A DNA stretch of 23,070 nt from an uncultured bacterium (GTDB lineage Bacteria; Cyanobacteriota; Vampirovibrionia; Gastranaerophilales; Gastranaerophilaceae), in contig CAROLD010000018.1 of the NCBI GenBank assembly GCA_949035555.1, positions 19,303 through 42,372 of the forward strand, read 5' to 3'. Positions 1-8,000 of the stretch are shown here, in pieces. The stretch's first letter is position 1; every line of letters begins with the position of its first letter. A program made the position numbers and the translations under genes. The notes below the pieces were generated by a model. The model ran no database searches. It was given only the letters and a program-made list of their open reading frames with translations, and was not told the DNA's origin.

Positions 1-923
1 AAATCACCGGAAATATTTCCAATTGTGCCAGAGACGTTATAAATCGCTCCGCCGACATTTCCCGCACTGTTGCCGATGAAATCACCGGAAATATTTCCAA
101 TTGTGCCATCTTCGTTATAAATCGCTCCGCCACTATATTTTGCAGAGTTATTGATGAAATCACCTACGATATTACCAATAATTGCGGAGTTATAAATCGC
201 TCCACCATGATTTTTAGCAGAGTTACTGATAAAATCACCGGTAATATTTCCAATTGTGCCAAAGGCATTATAAATCGCTCCGCCACTATATTTTGCAGAG
301 TTATTAACAAAACTTCCGATAATTCCACCAATGAATCCATAAGTACTGGTATTAGAAATAGCACCGCCATATTCAGCGCGATTGTTTCTAAAGTCTGCAA
401 ATATTGCGTTTATAACCTTACCATTAGAAATAGCACCACCGTAATGTTGTGCAGAGTTAAAGACAAAATTTCCTTTGACATTTTTGATAGTATCGTTATT
501 ATATATCGCACCACCAAAACTTGCGGAATTATTGATGAAATCACCGGAAATATTTCCAATTGTGCCATCATTGTTACCAATCGCTCCGCCGTAATTTTTT
601 GCAGAGTTATTGATGAAATCACCGGTAATATTTCCAATTGTGCCATTATTGTTAACAATCGCTCCGCCCCTTGAGCCTGCTGAGTTGCTTACAAAATTTC
701 CCGTTATAGAGTTAATTTTATCTGAATTAGATATAGCGCCGCCGCTAGTTCCTGCATAATTATCGATAAAATTACCATTTATATCTCCAATATTTCCATC
801 ATTATAAATCGCACCGCCATAGGCATTTATTATGCCTATGGAAGATGAACCGCTTACGCGGTTATTAATAAAATCACCAATAATTTCTGTAATTTCACCT
901 TCATTATAGATAGCGCCGCCATA
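1..923 (-). repeat. Tandem 75-78 bp coding repeats in the autotransporter-like gene
   Basis: The GGAI/FINN units are also repeated at DNA level. The segment starting AAATCACCGG recurs at 1, 79, 157, 232, 538 and 616, giving steps of 78, 78 and 75 at the left and 78 again between the last two. Thirty bases starting at 1, at 79 and at 538 are identical. Units between about 300 and 530 and beyond 690 are more diverged. Reading frame is kept throughout, as all steps are multiples of three. Confidence 0.85.
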
Positions 924-1646
924 AATATCTGCGTGGTAAATCATTGAAGTCGTAAAATTCATACAGCCATAGCTTGAATTATTTTTGTACAGCACGTTTT
1001 TTATGCTTGTTGTAGACCCTTTAGGATTATTTAATCCGGCTCCACTATCAAAAATATAATGATTTTGTACAGTTATTCCAGAGGGATCTGTTACACTTTT
1101 ACTTATACTCTTATCCTGAACAACAGTATAATTTTCAGGTTTAGTATATTCATAACTATAATATAAGGTTTCTGTATCTGAAACATCAATAGAAATAATA
1201 TTAGGGGTACCTAATGCAGGTTTTGTCTCCAATTTAGTCCATTTAATATCATCCTGACTTAAGGATGGTAACTCAGATGTTAGATTATCCCTCTTAAGTG
1301 AAACTTTATAGTAATTTGTTGTTAATGTACCGTTTTTATCAGCTGTTTTATACTCAAATGTATAGTCAGCTTCTGTTCCTTTGGATATTGTAAAAGCACT
1401 GCCAGGAGACTCTATCGGCTCTCCTTCAATCCATATGTCAAACCAAGAGTCATATCCACTTTTTTGCGGTATTAAAACATTATTATCTTTAAGATAATCT
1501 AAAGTGGGAGTTTCAACAGGTTTTTGGCTCAAATCAATATCAGTCAAATCTGTAGCTGAAGCAACATTTGCAAAACCAACAAATGCACAGCCGGTCAATA
1601 TTGCAGCAGATAATGTTTTAAAGTTTGTTTTTCTAGTCTTTTTCAT
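1..1646 (-). CDS. Autotransporter-like surface protein with Pmp-type GGAI/FINN repeats (N-terminal part, open at left edge)
   Basis: The frame is open from an ATG at 1646 to the window edge (about 548 codons), with GAGAGG at 1654-1659 as ribosome binding site. Residues 1-31 form a signal peptide: basic start, hydrophobic core, and an A-x-A site ending NVASA. Residues 32 to about 240 are a non-repetitive domain. From about residue 241 to the edge, units of 25-26 residues repeat the pattern GGAIYN-x-GTIGNI-x-GDFINNSA. GGAI and FxxN tetrapeptides in this spacing are the hallmark of chlamydial polymorphic membrane proteins, which are autotransporter adhesins with a beta-helical passenger. The beta-barrel expected at the C-terminus lies beyond the window, so secretion by the autotransporter route is inferred from the paralogue at 21006. 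Role in surface adhesion or interaction is an inference. The gene may alternatively encode only a secreted beta-helical protein. Confidence 0.85.
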   Translation of the reverse strand, partial: MKKTRKTNFKTLSAAILTGCAFVGFANVASATDLTDIDLSQKPVETPTLDYLKDNNVLIPQKSGYDSWFDIWIEGEPIESPGSAFTISKGTEADYTFEYKTADKNGTLTTNYYKVSLKRDNLTSELPSLSQDDIKWTKLETKPALGTPNIISIDVSDTETLYYSYEYTKPENYTVVQDKSISKSVTDPSGITVQNHYIFDSGAGLNNPKGSTTSIKNVLYKNNSSYGCMNFTTSMIYHADIYGGAIYNEGEITEIIGDFINNRVSGSSSIGIINAYGGAIYNDGNIGDINGNFIDNYAGTSGGAISNSDKINSITGNFVSNSAGSRGGAIVNNNGTIGNITGDFINNSAKNYGGAIGNNDGTIGNISGDFINNSASFGGAIYNNDTIKNVKGNFVFNSAQHYGGAISNGKVINAIFADFRNNRAEYGGAISNTSTYGFIGGIIGSFVNNSAKYSGGAIYNAFGTIGNITGDFISNSAKNHGGAIYNSAIIGNIVGDFINNSAKYSGGAIYNEDGTIGNISGDFIGNSAGNVGGAIYNVSGTIGNISGD

Positions 1647-1653
1647 AATATAA

Positions 1654-1659
1654 CCTCTC
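1654..1659 (-). promoter_or_regulatory. Ribosome binding site of the left autotransporter-like gene
   Basis: GAGAGG on the minus strand ends 7 bases before the ATG at 1646 and fixes that start. Confidence 0.6.
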
Positions 1660-1900
1660 ATTCAATGCATCATTTTACTTAAAATGTGATTTAATACTTG
1701 AAACTAAGGTAGTTCGTGTTTTATACATTTGTATAATTTTTCATTTTTAACTGGCAAAATTTCTCAAAGCCTTGCCCATTCTTGCATACAGAGAATGTTT
1801 ACTTTTAAGTATTTTGGTGTATTTAATTTTTAATAACCTTCAGAGCAAATCTCCGAAACTAATCTTCCGATGTTATTATCGGAATTTATTCTTAATATCT

Positions 1901-1936
1901 TTATATTTTTGGGGTATTTTTTACAATCATTAACAT
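1901..1936 (-). CDS. Possible 11-residue leader peptide MLMIVKNTPKI
   Basis: An ATG at 1936 is preceded by GAGGA at 1943-1947 with a 6-base spacer, as good a ribosome binding site as that of the main gene. The frame stops after 11 codons at 1901. It is not in frame with the downstream gene (offset 290 bases). It may be a regulatory upstream open reading frame, or chance in AT-rich DNA. Confidence 0.25.
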   Translation of the reverse strand: MLMIVKNTPKI

Positions 1937-1955
1937 AATATATCCTCACAGATAT

Positions 1956-1984
1956 ATTATAACACTTTTTTATTAATTATACAA
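1956..1984 (-). promoter_or_regulatory. Sigma70-type promoter of the left autotransporter-like gene
   Basis: On the minus strand, TTGTAT (1984-1979) and TATAAT (1961-1956) are 17 bases apart. The spacer shares the string ATTAATAAAA with the promoter of the second autotransporter-like gene at 20894-20921. Inverted arms AACACTT and AAGTGTT (1961-1967 and 1983-1989) bracket the spacer and could form an operator, but they are not conserved at the other promoter. Confidence 0.5.
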
Positions 1985-1994
1985 GTGTTTTATT

Positions 1995-2014
1995 GACTAT
2001 TTTTTAAAATAGTC
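1995..2014. repeat. Perfect 9-bp inverted repeat at the end of the oxidoreductase operon
   Basis: GACTATTTT and AAAATAGTC are separated by two bases and overlap the stop codon of the small gene ending at 1997. It may form a 3' hairpin for that transcript, but no T-run follows on the minus strand, so it is only a weak terminator candidate. Confidence 0.3.
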
Positions 2015-2227
2015 GCAAATAAGTTTTTCTTGTCGAGGAAGAAGATGCTTAATACGACTTACTAAAGTGTTATTTTGTAAGTCTTCCAGTTGTTTTTTTA
2101 ATATAGCTTTTTCTAACAGTACTTTATTGTATAAATCTGAACATACTTCACTTTTATTAATATGTTCACTTAATTTCGCCAGTTGTAATTCTTTTTCACG
2201 AATAGATGCAATAAGTTCTCGTTTCAC
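1997..2227 (-). CDS. Small coiled-coil hypothetical protein downstream of the oxidoreductase operon
   Basis: This is a 76-residue, charged, all-helical protein not recognised as a known family. Residues 1-55 carry leucine/isoleucine at heptad-like spacing with many Lys and Glu, suggesting a short coiled coil, then a basic tail around KHLLPRQEK. The start is a GTG at 2227, with AAGAGG at 2238-2243 ten bases upstream. The only nearby ATG upstream is in another frame. It lies 82 bases after the gamma subunit gene on the same strand and may be the last cistron of that operon, or have its own promoter. No functional link to the oxidoreductase can be read from the sequence. Confidence 0.55.
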   Translation of the reverse strand: MKRELIASIREKELQLAKLSEHINKSEVCSDLYNKVLLEKAILKKQLEDLQNNTLVSRIKHLLPRQEKLICDYFKK

Positions 2228-2309
2228 GTTGAATAAACCTCTTATATATCACCATCTTAGAATATACTCTTCCTGCGAATTTAAAATCAACTTTTTAGGT
2301 GATTTTGAA

Positions 2310-2858
2310 CTAAACATTCAATAAATCATACTCATAACCGAGTTTTAATGCTTCAATATTTTTAGGAATAAGCTGTTTTCTATGACTCGGAATTACGTTA
2401 TAAAGTGCTTTTTCAAGAATTTCTATTGATACTGACCCGCAAATTCTTAACAAAATTCCTAATGCAAGAATATTAGACATTTTTATATTCCCAAGCTTGT
2501 CCTCAGCCATTTGAGTGATTGGCGCAAATATATAATTAATATCATCCCTTGTTTTAACAGCCTTTGCAAGTGATGTATTAACTATAATTGACCCTCCAGG
2601 TTTAACAACCGGAGTAAATCTATCAAATGAAGCTTGATTTAATACAATTATATAATCTGCATGTGATTTTTGGACCGCACTAACCTCTTCATCTGACATC
2701 GCCACTGAACAATTCACCGTCCCGCCGCGCATTTCAGCACCATATGAAGGATACCAGGTGACTTTTTTATCATCAAGCATAAATCCGTTTGCAAGAACTT
2801 CCCCTGCAAGCAATACACCTTGACCGCCAAATCCGGCAATTATAAAATCTTTTTCCAT
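2310..2858 (-). CDS. korC: 2-oxoacid:ferredoxin oxidoreductase, gamma subunit
   Basis: The 182-residue protein has the length and motifs of the gamma (domain III) subunit of four-subunit 2-oxoacid:ferredoxin oxidoreductases. GFGGQGV sits at residues 9-15, and PSYGAEMRGGTVNC at 37-50 is the family signature. In this family the gamma chain completes the heterotetramer that decarboxylates a 2-oxoacid to acyl-CoA in the cytoplasm. The gene starts 12 bases after the beta subunit stop, and its AAGGA ribosome binding site overlaps that stop, so the genes are co-transcribed. Whether the substrate is 2-oxoglutarate or a branched-chain 2-oxoacid cannot be settled by eye. Confidence 0.93.
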   Translation of the reverse strand: MEKDFIIAGFGGQGVLLAGEVLANGFMLDDKKVTWYPSYGAEMRGGTVNCSVAMSDEEVSAVQKSHADYIIVLNQASFDRFTPVVKPGGSIIVNTSLAKAVKTRDDINYIFAPITQMAEDKLGNIKMSNILALGILLRICGSVSIEILEKALYNVIPSHRKQLIPKNIEALKLGYEYDLLNV

Positions 2859-2870
2859 AATCTTAAATCC

Positions 2871-3626
2871 TTAATCATTTACCGCAATATCTTTATATAT
2901 TCCGGGTTTAAATACTTCCATCATATCTGTACGGACTCTTTCGTGTGCCGCTTCAGGAGTCATTCGCCAGTTGGTTGGACAGCTTGAAAGGATTTCGACA
3001 AATCCAAATCCAAGTCCGTTAATCTGAACTTCAAAAGCTTTTTTTATTGCTTGTTTTGCTTTTCTAATATTCGCAACAGTATCCAGCGATACTCTGGCAC
3101 TGAATGCTGTACCATCACATAGAGCAATGTGTTCCGCAATTTTTATAGGGTAACCGTAATATTCAAGATTTCTTCCTGTCGGAGACGTTGTAGTCCGTTG
3201 TCCTAAAAGGGTTGTTGGTCCAAGCTGACCGCCTGTCATACCATATGTTGTATTATTTATACATATAGCAGAAATTTTTTCACCACGAAGAGCTGCGTGC
3301 ATACTTTCAGCAAGACCTATTGATGCAAAATCTCCATCCCCTGAGTATGTAAATACAAACTTTTCAGGTTTTGAACGCTTTACCCCGGTGGCAACTGCAA
3401 GAGCCCTTCCGTGAGGAGATTCTACAGAATCAACATTTAAAAAATCATATATTGTAACTGAACAACCGATTGATGCGACTGAAATAGTTTCATCTTTTAG
3501 ACCCATTTCTTCCAATACTTCTGCGACAAGACGGATCGCTACACCATGGTCACATCCGGGACAGAAGGTATATTTTGCGTCTTTTTTCAATACAGTTTCG
3601 GGTATTTTATAAGCCAGTGTTTCCAT
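2871..3626 (-). CDS. korB: 2-oxoacid:ferredoxin oxidoreductase, beta subunit (thiamine diphosphate binding)
   Basis: The 251-residue protein carries the CPGC motif at 22-25. It also has the thiamine diphosphate/Mg motif: GDGD at 96-99 followed by NNTTYGMTGGQ at 124-134. These mark the beta subunit, where the 2-oxoacid is decarboxylated and electrons pass towards Fe-S clusters. Its ATG overlaps the alpha stop by one base (TAATG), with GGAGG just upstream inside the alpha gene, so translation is likely coupled. Length is close to that of Kor/Vor beta chains (about 250-280 residues), shorter than pyruvate:ferredoxin oxidoreductase beta chains with extra C-terminal cysteine motifs. Confidence 0.95.
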   Translation of the reverse strand: METLAYKIPETVLKKDAKYTFCPGCDHGVAIRLVAEVLEEMGLKDETISVASIGCSVTIYDFLNVDSVESPHGRALAVATGVKRSKPEKFVFTYSGDGDFASIGLAESMHAALRGEKISAICINNTTYGMTGGQLGPTTLLGQRTTTSPTGRNLEYYGYPIKIAEHIALCDGTAFSARVSLDTVANIRKAKQAIKKAFEVQINGLGFGFVEILSSCPTNWRMTPEAAHERVRTDMMEVFKPGIYKDIAVND

Positions 3627-4690
3627 TATAATAACTCCTCCGCTTTTTGCGCGATTTCTTCAGGTGACGGCGGTGTACCTACTCCTTTATTTATCAATTC
3701 AACAGGAACTTTACCATTTACAGCAAGCCTTACATCATTCACCATTTGTCCCATATTAACTTCTACTGTAATAAATTTCTTAGTTTTGGAAGCTAATTCT
3801 TGCAATCTTTTGTTTGGGAACGGGAATAAAGTAATTGGTCTAAAACCGCCAGCTTTAATTCCTTTTTCGCGAAGCATTTTTACTGCTGTTCTGACATTTC
3901 TTGATGTTGAGCCAAAGCTTACAAGAATAACATCAGCATCTTCAGTACCATATTCTTCCCATTCAGTTTCATTTTCTTCTATTGTACGATATTTTTCATA
4001 CAGCTTTTCTAAGAATACGCATTGATTATCTGCAAGAGGAGCATATGAACGTATAATTCTGCTGTCTCTGCCTTTTGCTCCTGCCAAACACCAATCCGAA
4101 TTATCAACTTCAGGATAAGGATAAGGCTTAAATTCAACAGGTTCCATCATTTGACCTAATAATCCGTCAGCTAACAGAACTGTAGGATTTTTATATTTAT
4201 GGGCAAGATAGAAAGCTTTATATGTTAAGTCAACACATTCCTGAACAGTCGATGGAGCGAGAACAATAAGTTTGTAATCACCGTTTCCGCCACCTTTTGT
4301 CGACTGGAAGTAATCACCTTGGGAAGGATAAATATTACCTAAACCCGGTCCTCCGCGCATAACGCTTACTAAAACAATTGGAAGTTCATCTGCCGTTGCA
4401 TAAGATAAGGCTTCCTGCATAAGTGCCACTGCACAAGAAGATGAGGAAGACATTGCTTTCACTCCGGTTGAACATGCTCCCAATGTCATATTTATTGCGG
4501 CAAGTTCGCTTTCTGCTGAAACATAAGCTCTCCCTAATTCTTGCATTTTACCGCTCATAAATTCTCCGATTTCACTTTGCGGCGTAATCGGATATCCGAA
4601 ATAACACTGGCATCCGGCTAGTACTGCGGCATTCGCTATTGCATAATTCCCTTTTATTAAAACTTTTTTACCAGCTAAACATTCAACCAT
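3626..4690 (-). CDS. vorB: 2-oxoacid:ferredoxin oxidoreductase, alpha subunit (VorB/KorA type)
   Basis: The 354-residue protein is the alpha subunit, combining the pyrimidine-binding domain and the transketolase C-like domain. Recognisable motifs are GNYAIANAAVLAGC near the start, YPITPQSE at 33-40, SAESELAAINM near 58-68, and MRGGPGLGNI at 111-120. A glycine-rich KGGGNGDYK follows at 132-140. The pattern around these motifs resembles proteins annotated as 3-methyl-2-oxobutanoate dehydrogenase VorB in clostridia, which favours branched-chain 2-oxoacids, but KorA proteins are close relatives. It starts 6 bases after the ferredoxin-like gene, with AAGGA overlapping the end of that gene. Confidence 0.93.
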   Translation of the reverse strand: MVECLAGKKVLIKGNYAIANAAVLAGCQCYFGYPITPQSEIGEFMSGKMQELGRAYVSAESELAAINMTLGACSTGVKAMSSSSSCAVALMQEALSYATADELPIVLVSVMRGGPGLGNIYPSQGDYFQSTKGGGNGDYKLIVLAPSTVQECVDLTYKAFYLAHKYKNPTVLLADGLLGQMMEPVEFKPYPYPEVDNSDWCLAGAKGRDSRIIRSYAPLADNQCVFLEKLYEKYRTIEENETEWEEYGTEDADVILVSFGSTSRNVRTAVKMLREKGIKAGGFRPITLFPFPNKRLQELASKTKKFITVEVNMGQMVNDVRLAVNGKVPVELINKGVGTPPSPEEIAQKAEELL

Positions 4691-4696
4691 TATAAT

Positions 4697-4909
4697 TTAT
4701 CCTTTATAAACTTCTCTTATCGCTAAGTCCGGACATCTCATTGCACACATTGCACAACCAAGACATTTATTTTCCGGATCATTAAATTCAACAATCTTAT
4801 TTCCAAGATTATTTGTTTTTTCACTTACCTTTATTAAATTCTTAGGACATTCTTTTATGCATAAATAACAAGCTTTGCATTTATTATCATCAATAACTAT
4901 GTGACTCAT
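4697..4909 (-). CDS. korD: 2-oxoacid:ferredoxin oxidoreductase, ferredoxin-like delta subunit
   Basis: The 70-residue protein has two complete CxxCxxCxxxCP motifs, with cysteines at 11, 14, 17, 21 and 49, 52, 55, 59. Each motif binds one [4Fe-4S] cluster, giving the electron wire from the catalytic subunits to free ferredoxin. As first gene of the operon with gene order delta-alpha-beta-gamma, it matches the common VOR/KOR arrangement. The start has AAGGGA at 4914-4919 four to five bases upstream. A weak possible -10 (TAGAAT, 4947-4942) lies upstream, but no convincing -35 was found. Confidence 0.93.
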   Translation of the reverse strand: MSHIVIDDNKCKACYLCIKECPKNLIKVSEKTNNLGNKIVEFNDPENKCLGCAMCAMRCPDLAIREVYKG

Positions 4910-5071
4910 TGCATCCCTTCCATAAATCTCAACTCAATAATATTCTAACACCAACACTAAATTTTAAACACTTCATTTGTTTATTCTTAACATTTGTAAT
5001 AAATATTTGAAATAAAATTTACTAAATATTTTATGCCTGCTAATATTAAAGATGTAGGGATATATATTTTT

Positions 5072-5076
5072 AAGGA
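5072..5076 (+). promoter_or_regulatory. Ribosome binding site deciding the start of the giant coiled-coil gene
   Basis: AAGGA lies 7 bases before the ATG at 5084. The in-frame ATG at 5033 has only AT-rich sequence before it and no such motif, so 5084 is preferred. Confidence 0.5.
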
Positions 5077-5083
5077 CGAAAAG

Positions 5084-8000
5084 ATGGCTCAAGAATTAGA
5101 ACTAATCGTTGAATTGCTAAGGGAGATGAAGAGAGTAAACAATACCAGCAGCGAAGGTTTTGACCGATTGCTGCAAGGTATTACAAAGAAGCTTGATATA
5201 TTAGAAACAAATCCGGCTTCATATGAGCTAATCAAGGCATCTATGGGCGAATTGACACAAAATATTGATAAAAGATATTCTACGACTCTTTCAAAATTCA
5301 CAGATATAGAAAATGCCATAAAAACAGTTTTTATAGATCAGCAAGAGCATGTCAAAAATAAAGACATGCAGGAATTGTTTGATATTTTCTCCAAAAACAT
5401 GAACGGCTTCTATACAGAAGCTAAACAACAAAAAGCAATTCTTTCAGGTATAGAAACCCGCCTTGCGGACTTGAGCAATGACAAATCAGATAAAGAAGAT
5501 ATCCTTAGAACTATTACCCTTCTTAGAAACGATTTTGAAAATATTAACCATGCCTATAAAAGCACTATTGATGATGTTAATTCAAATCTTAAATCCATAT
5601 TAACAAATCTTATTAAAATAGATCAAACACAGCTTACCGGTACAATAATAGAACAGATTGATTTAATGTACAAATCAATAAATGATGTTGTTAATTATCT
5701 AAAATCTATAGAGGAAAGAGATACTAATCTTGAAAAATTATTATCTAATGTTGTAACAAACGAAACTTTAAAAAACACACAGGCAATAATCGATTCTATT
5801 ATTGACAAAACTGTAGAAATTTCAGATAAACTTAATACAATTTCTGACAAATCCGATATTGAAGGTCTACAAGCTGCGGCTGTTATTATGAATAACAGAT
5901 TAGACTCTACAGTTTCTAAAGAAGAGTTTTCGGAAATCATCTCCAAAACTGAAAATCTGGAAAAATTAACAGAAGACATTAAACAAAACCTTGCTAATGT
6001 AACAGGCAATATTGAACAGCTTCCTGACACAAACTTTTTGGAAAATTCTATTCAAATTTTGTACAAAAATTTCGACTCTCTTGCTCAATATCTTGAAAAG
6101 ATTAATCTTAAAGAAGATATTAAAGAGGCAGATATAAAAATTTCAGGATTGCAAAACGAATTATCAACAATCAAAAATATTGTTGCCGATTTAAATGAAA
6201 TAGTATCTTCAAAAGTTGTAACAGAAATTGAAAATATTTCTTTTGAAAACGAATGTTATGAAATAAAACAGCATGTGTCTAAAATGCTTGCACAGCTTCC
6301 TCAAAAGGATGACATTGAAAGAATTATAGAACAAAACGACAATACTACAGAAGCATTAAACAGTCTAATTGCCAAAACCGATATTATTGCAGACAGGCTT
6401 GATACTCTTCCTACACACAAAGATATGGAAGAACTTAACAACAACCAGCTGGGACTTATTGAAAACCTTCAAGAAGTTGCAAACAAAGAGGATGTCGAAA
6501 ATCTAAATGCAAAAGCTGATGAAATTGAAGAAATGATTGATAAATTAAACTTTGATAACGAGTTTGAAAACATTTATGACAAAACTTCTTCAATTGAAAA
6601 CTGGCTTATTGAATCAAATATAAAAGAAAACACTCAAGAAATAAGTGATAAGCTTGATAAAAAATCCGAACAGAAAGATTTGTTGGAAATTTTAAATATT
6701 ACAAAGCAAATTACAGCAGAACTTGACGAATTGAGCCAGAATGCCGATGTCAAAAAGGTAAACCGTACAGTTGCAGATGTTTATCAAATGCTTGAGGAAC
6801 TAAAAAATGATTTAATCAATACTCAAGAAATGCACAATGATTCCGTTATTGTACAATTGTCCGAGCTTCAAAAATCAATCACTTCTATTGTTTCAGCGGA
6901 TGAATTCACAAAATTTCTTGAAGATTTGAAAGATTTTATTTCCGGGATTGTTAACAGTACCGATAAAATAACATCTGATTTTGAAAAATTACATCAAATT
7001 CAGGAAGAAATTATTAATAAACTGGAAAATATTGATTTTTCACAAGTTACAGATACCATTGTTAATGAAATTGATACTAAATTAACAACTATTTCCGATT
7101 ATTTAAACAGCGGTATTAAAATTGATAACGAAGCAATCAAAAATAGTATCTCAGAAATCAAAGAAATCATTGAAAATAAAAAATCAAATTTTGATGAAGT
7201 TGAAAAAGAAAATCATCAAATCATTACAAGTGTTCAAAAATATCTTGATGAAATCAAAAATATTTTGGAAACTTCTGACAGAGGTATCAGTCCGGATTTA
7301 GCCGAAAAAATCAACTCAATTGAAACAGAACTTATAAATTACCAAGAATTCAATGAAAACCAATTTACTAAAATTCTTGACCGATTAAATGCTTATGCAA
7401 ATCTTTCCGAAGATTTGTCCGCTCCGATTGGAAATATAAACAATTCAATGTCTGAGTTAAAAAATATAAAACGAGAAATTCTAAACCTTTCTGAAGCATT
7501 TAACTCTATATCAGTAACTAATTCTACAGGATACGATATTTCTGCCTTTGTTGTCGGAAGGTTAAACGAACTGGTGGATAACATTGATAATCTTTCATGC
7601 GATATTTCAAACGGTATTCAGCAGGGATTTGCATATAACGCAGAATTAGTTGAAGAAAAAACTTCAATTATTCTTGGCTTTATTAAAGAATTGAGACATG
7701 CCAGCACGAACGAAATCGATTTATTTGAACGTTTAACTGTAACTGACAATACTTTGATGGATATTCAGCAGGAATTAGAACTTATCAATACAGATGTTCT
7801 TAATGACCTCACCTCAAAAACAGACTCTATTATTGAAGAATTAACACCGATAAAAGAAATGATTTTGAACTTAAAGGGAAATAATAAGTCTGAAAAATGC
7901 GCAGATAATATAAAAATAGATTTGAATAGTCTTCATGAAGCGATTCAAGATGACTTAGCTGAATCTGCAAAATATTCAAAAAGTACTTATGAAAAACTTG

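Larger units (their letters stand above)
1647..1955 (-). promoter_or_regulatory. Long 5' leader of the left autotransporter-like gene, with candidate hairpins
   Basis: About 300 bases separate the predicted promoter from the ATG at 1646. The stretch holds a possible leader peptide (1901-1936) and two hairpins. The first has 7-bp arms at 1865-1871 and 1878-1884 with a 6-base loop. The second has 7-bp arms with one G-U pair at 1839-1845 and 1851-1857. A perfect inverted repeat TATACA-TT-TGTATA lies at 1722-1735. Neither hairpin is followed by a run of T on the minus strand, so these are not ordinary terminators. No known riboswitch was recognised. Confidence 0.35.

Noticed and set aside
207..674. 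Plus-strand reading frame of 155 codons across the repeat region
   Set aside because: It is antisense to the autotransporter-like gene and exists because the repeats keep a second frame open. It has no ribosome binding site or sensible protein features.
1..923. Regularly spaced repeats that could suggest a CRISPR array
   Set aside because: The repeated units are 75-78 bases without unique spacers, all in frame, and encode GGAI/FINN protein repeats.
1865..1884. Hairpin as an intrinsic terminator
   Set aside because: The 7-bp stem is AT-rich and no T-run follows on the minus strand. On the plus strand no gene precedes it.
3546..4025. Plus-strand frame of 159 codons across the alpha and beta oxidoreductase genes
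   Set aside because: It lies wholly antisense to two well-supported genes with intact family motifs and has no protein features of its own.
5033..5083. Earlier ATG at 5033 as the start of the giant coiled-coil protein
   Set aside because: No Shine-Dalgarno motif precedes it, whereas the ATG at 5084 has AAGGA at a 7-base spacing. The longer form cannot be fully excluded.
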